Source: Stenotrophomonas tumulicola
GTDB taxonomy: Bacteria > Pseudomonadota > Gammaproteobacteria > Xanthomonadales > Xanthomonadaceae
Direction: 5' to 3'
Assembly (NCBI RefSeq): GCF_014117215.1
Contig: NZ_JACGXS010000003.1
Span: forward strand, 186,001-250,000
DNA length: 64,000 bases
Part shown: positions 63,302-64,000 of the stretch, piece after piece
Layout: every line of letters begins with the position of its first letter
Numbering within the stretch: the first letter of the stretch is position 1
Translations under genes and position numbers: made by a program
The notes under the pieces: generated by a model
What the model saw: only the letters and a program-made list of their open reading frames with translations
Told to the model about the DNA's origin: nothing
Database searches by the model: none

Positions 63302-64000
63302 ATGAAACGACACGCGTCCGGCCATGAGGCCGATCCTTCCACCGATCCGATCAAGGGCGTGGACGAAGGCCGGCGGTTGCTGGTCACCGCAGGCATTGCC
63401 GCCGCTGGAGCAGCGGCACTTCCCCTGACCGCCACCTCTGCACCATCACGCCACCTCTCCGTTTCCCCTCCAAGGAAAGACGACATGCAATCGATCACCA
63501 CCACAGACGGCGCCGAAATCTTCTACAAGGATTGGGGCAGCGGCCAACCGATCGTCTTCCACCATGGCTGGCCGTTGTGTTCGGACGACTGGGATACGCA
63601 GTTGTTGTACTTCCTGGCCCACGGCTACCGCGTCATCGCCCACGACCGTCGCGGCCACGGTCGATCCAGCCATACGGCAACAGGCAATGACATGGATACC
63701 TATGCCAGGGATGTGGCGGCCTTGGCCGAACACCTGGACCTGCGTGACGCCATCCACGTGGGACACTCCACCGGTGGTGGCGAGGCCGCACGCTACGTCG
63801 CCCGCCACGGTGCCGGCAGGGTGGCCAAGCTGGTGCTGGTGGGTGCGGTGCCGCCGCAGATGCTGCGCACCCCAGCCAACCCTGGCGGCCTGCCGCGCGA
63901 GACCTTCGATGGCCTGCGCAAGGAACTGGCGGCCAGCCGCGCGGGCTTCTACTGGACCTTCCCGGTCCCGTTCTATGGCTTCAACCGCGCAGGCAATCCG
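63302..64000 (+). CDS. Haloperoxidase-type alpha/beta hydrolase, 3' end outside the window
   Basis: 233 codons are visible and the frame is still open at the right edge. The first 61 residues form a leader with [20 protein letters not shown], a twin-arginine-like signal. The hydrolase proper starts at [18 protein letters not shown] (63485), a second good start with AAGGAAAG upstream. Core motifs: [14 protein letters not shown] (oxyanion loop), [10 protein letters not shown] and [19 protein letters not shown] (nucleophile Ser). The His and Asp lie beyond the window. It matches cofactor-free chloroperoxidase/arylesterase-like enzymes. GAGG precedes the first ATG. Confidence 0.88.
   Translation, partial: MKRHASGHEADPSTDPIKGVDEGRRLLVTAGIAAAGAAALPLTATSAPSRHLSVSPPRKDDMQSITTTDGAEIFYKDWGSGQPIVFHHGWPLCSDDWDTQLLYFLAHGYRVIAHDRRGHGRSSHTATGNDMDTYARDVAALAEHLDLRDAIHVGHSTGGGEAARYVARHGAGRVAKLVLVGAVPPQMLRTPANPGGLPRETFDGLRKELAASRAGFYWTFPVPFYGFNRAGNP

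Overview
The window looks like a chromosomal stretch of a Stenotrophomonas species or a close Xanthomonadaceae relative. The GC content is high and codon third positions are strongly G/C. Many intergenic gaps hold short palindromes that begin with GTAG or end with CTAC, the signature of the SMAG repeats known from Stenotrophomonas maltophilia. Several gene pairs are also typical of this group: soxR with a divergent MFS exporter, a cysB-type regulator divergent from cysK, and a glycolytic cluster. Genus assignment is an inference from these features.

Layout. 1-9 kb: the tail of a serine hydrolase, tRNA-Gly(CCC), an EstA-like autotransporter esterase, thiS-thiG-trmB, an SLC13-type permease, a Rieske protein, a small membrane protein, a fumarylacetoacetase-family hydrolase and mscL. 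8.7-16.5 kb: an M28 peptidase whose 3' end plus a REP pair is tandemly triplicated, then two paralogous AGCS sodium:amino-acid symporters. Between the symporters lie a divergent YcaO-family protein, a 47-residue basic peptide gene directly behind it, and a SpoU/TrmH-type RNA methyltransferase. The YcaO-peptide pair is the best candidate here for an undescribed system. 16.6-24.3 kb: an RND pump operon with a translationally coupled GNAT acetyltransferase, then a copper-type TonB receptor behind a His-rich DUF2946 protein. 24.3-27.2 kb: a cysB-like regulator divergent from cysK, and a macro-domain protein.

27.3-38.4 kb is one long minus-strand run: gap, a cell-wall amidase, a DUF2339-DUF3999 membrane pair, pgk, a HAD phosphatase, pyruvate kinase and class I aldolase. 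38.6-44.8 kb: ompW with an FNR/ANR-type site, soxR with a SoxR box shared with an MFS exporter, a lipoprotein hydrolase coupled to a DUF4105 protein, and a GFA-family protein. 44.8-51.2 kb: a second RND pump (membrane-fusion protein and permease) divergent from an OmpR-type response regulator and its sensor kinase. 51.3-54.9 kb: a TonB siderophore receptor, a PepSY membrane protein and a small membrane protein.

54.9-58.2 kb is accessory and partly decayed. It holds a methyltransferase, an internally deleted fic-like remnant preceded by a palindrome, an unrecognised anchored protein, an alpha/beta-hydrolase remnant and a secreted unknown. 58.2-63 kb: copA-cueR behind a MerR-type long-spacer promoter, an SDR oxidoreductase and a bestrophin-like channel. 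The window ends inside a haloperoxidase-type alpha/beta hydrolase.

Metal, redox and efflux functions dominate: copper uptake and export, SoxR-linked efflux, two RND pumps and siderophore uptake. No CRISPR array, prophage or intact insertion sequence was seen. All database-level identifications are by reading motifs only.
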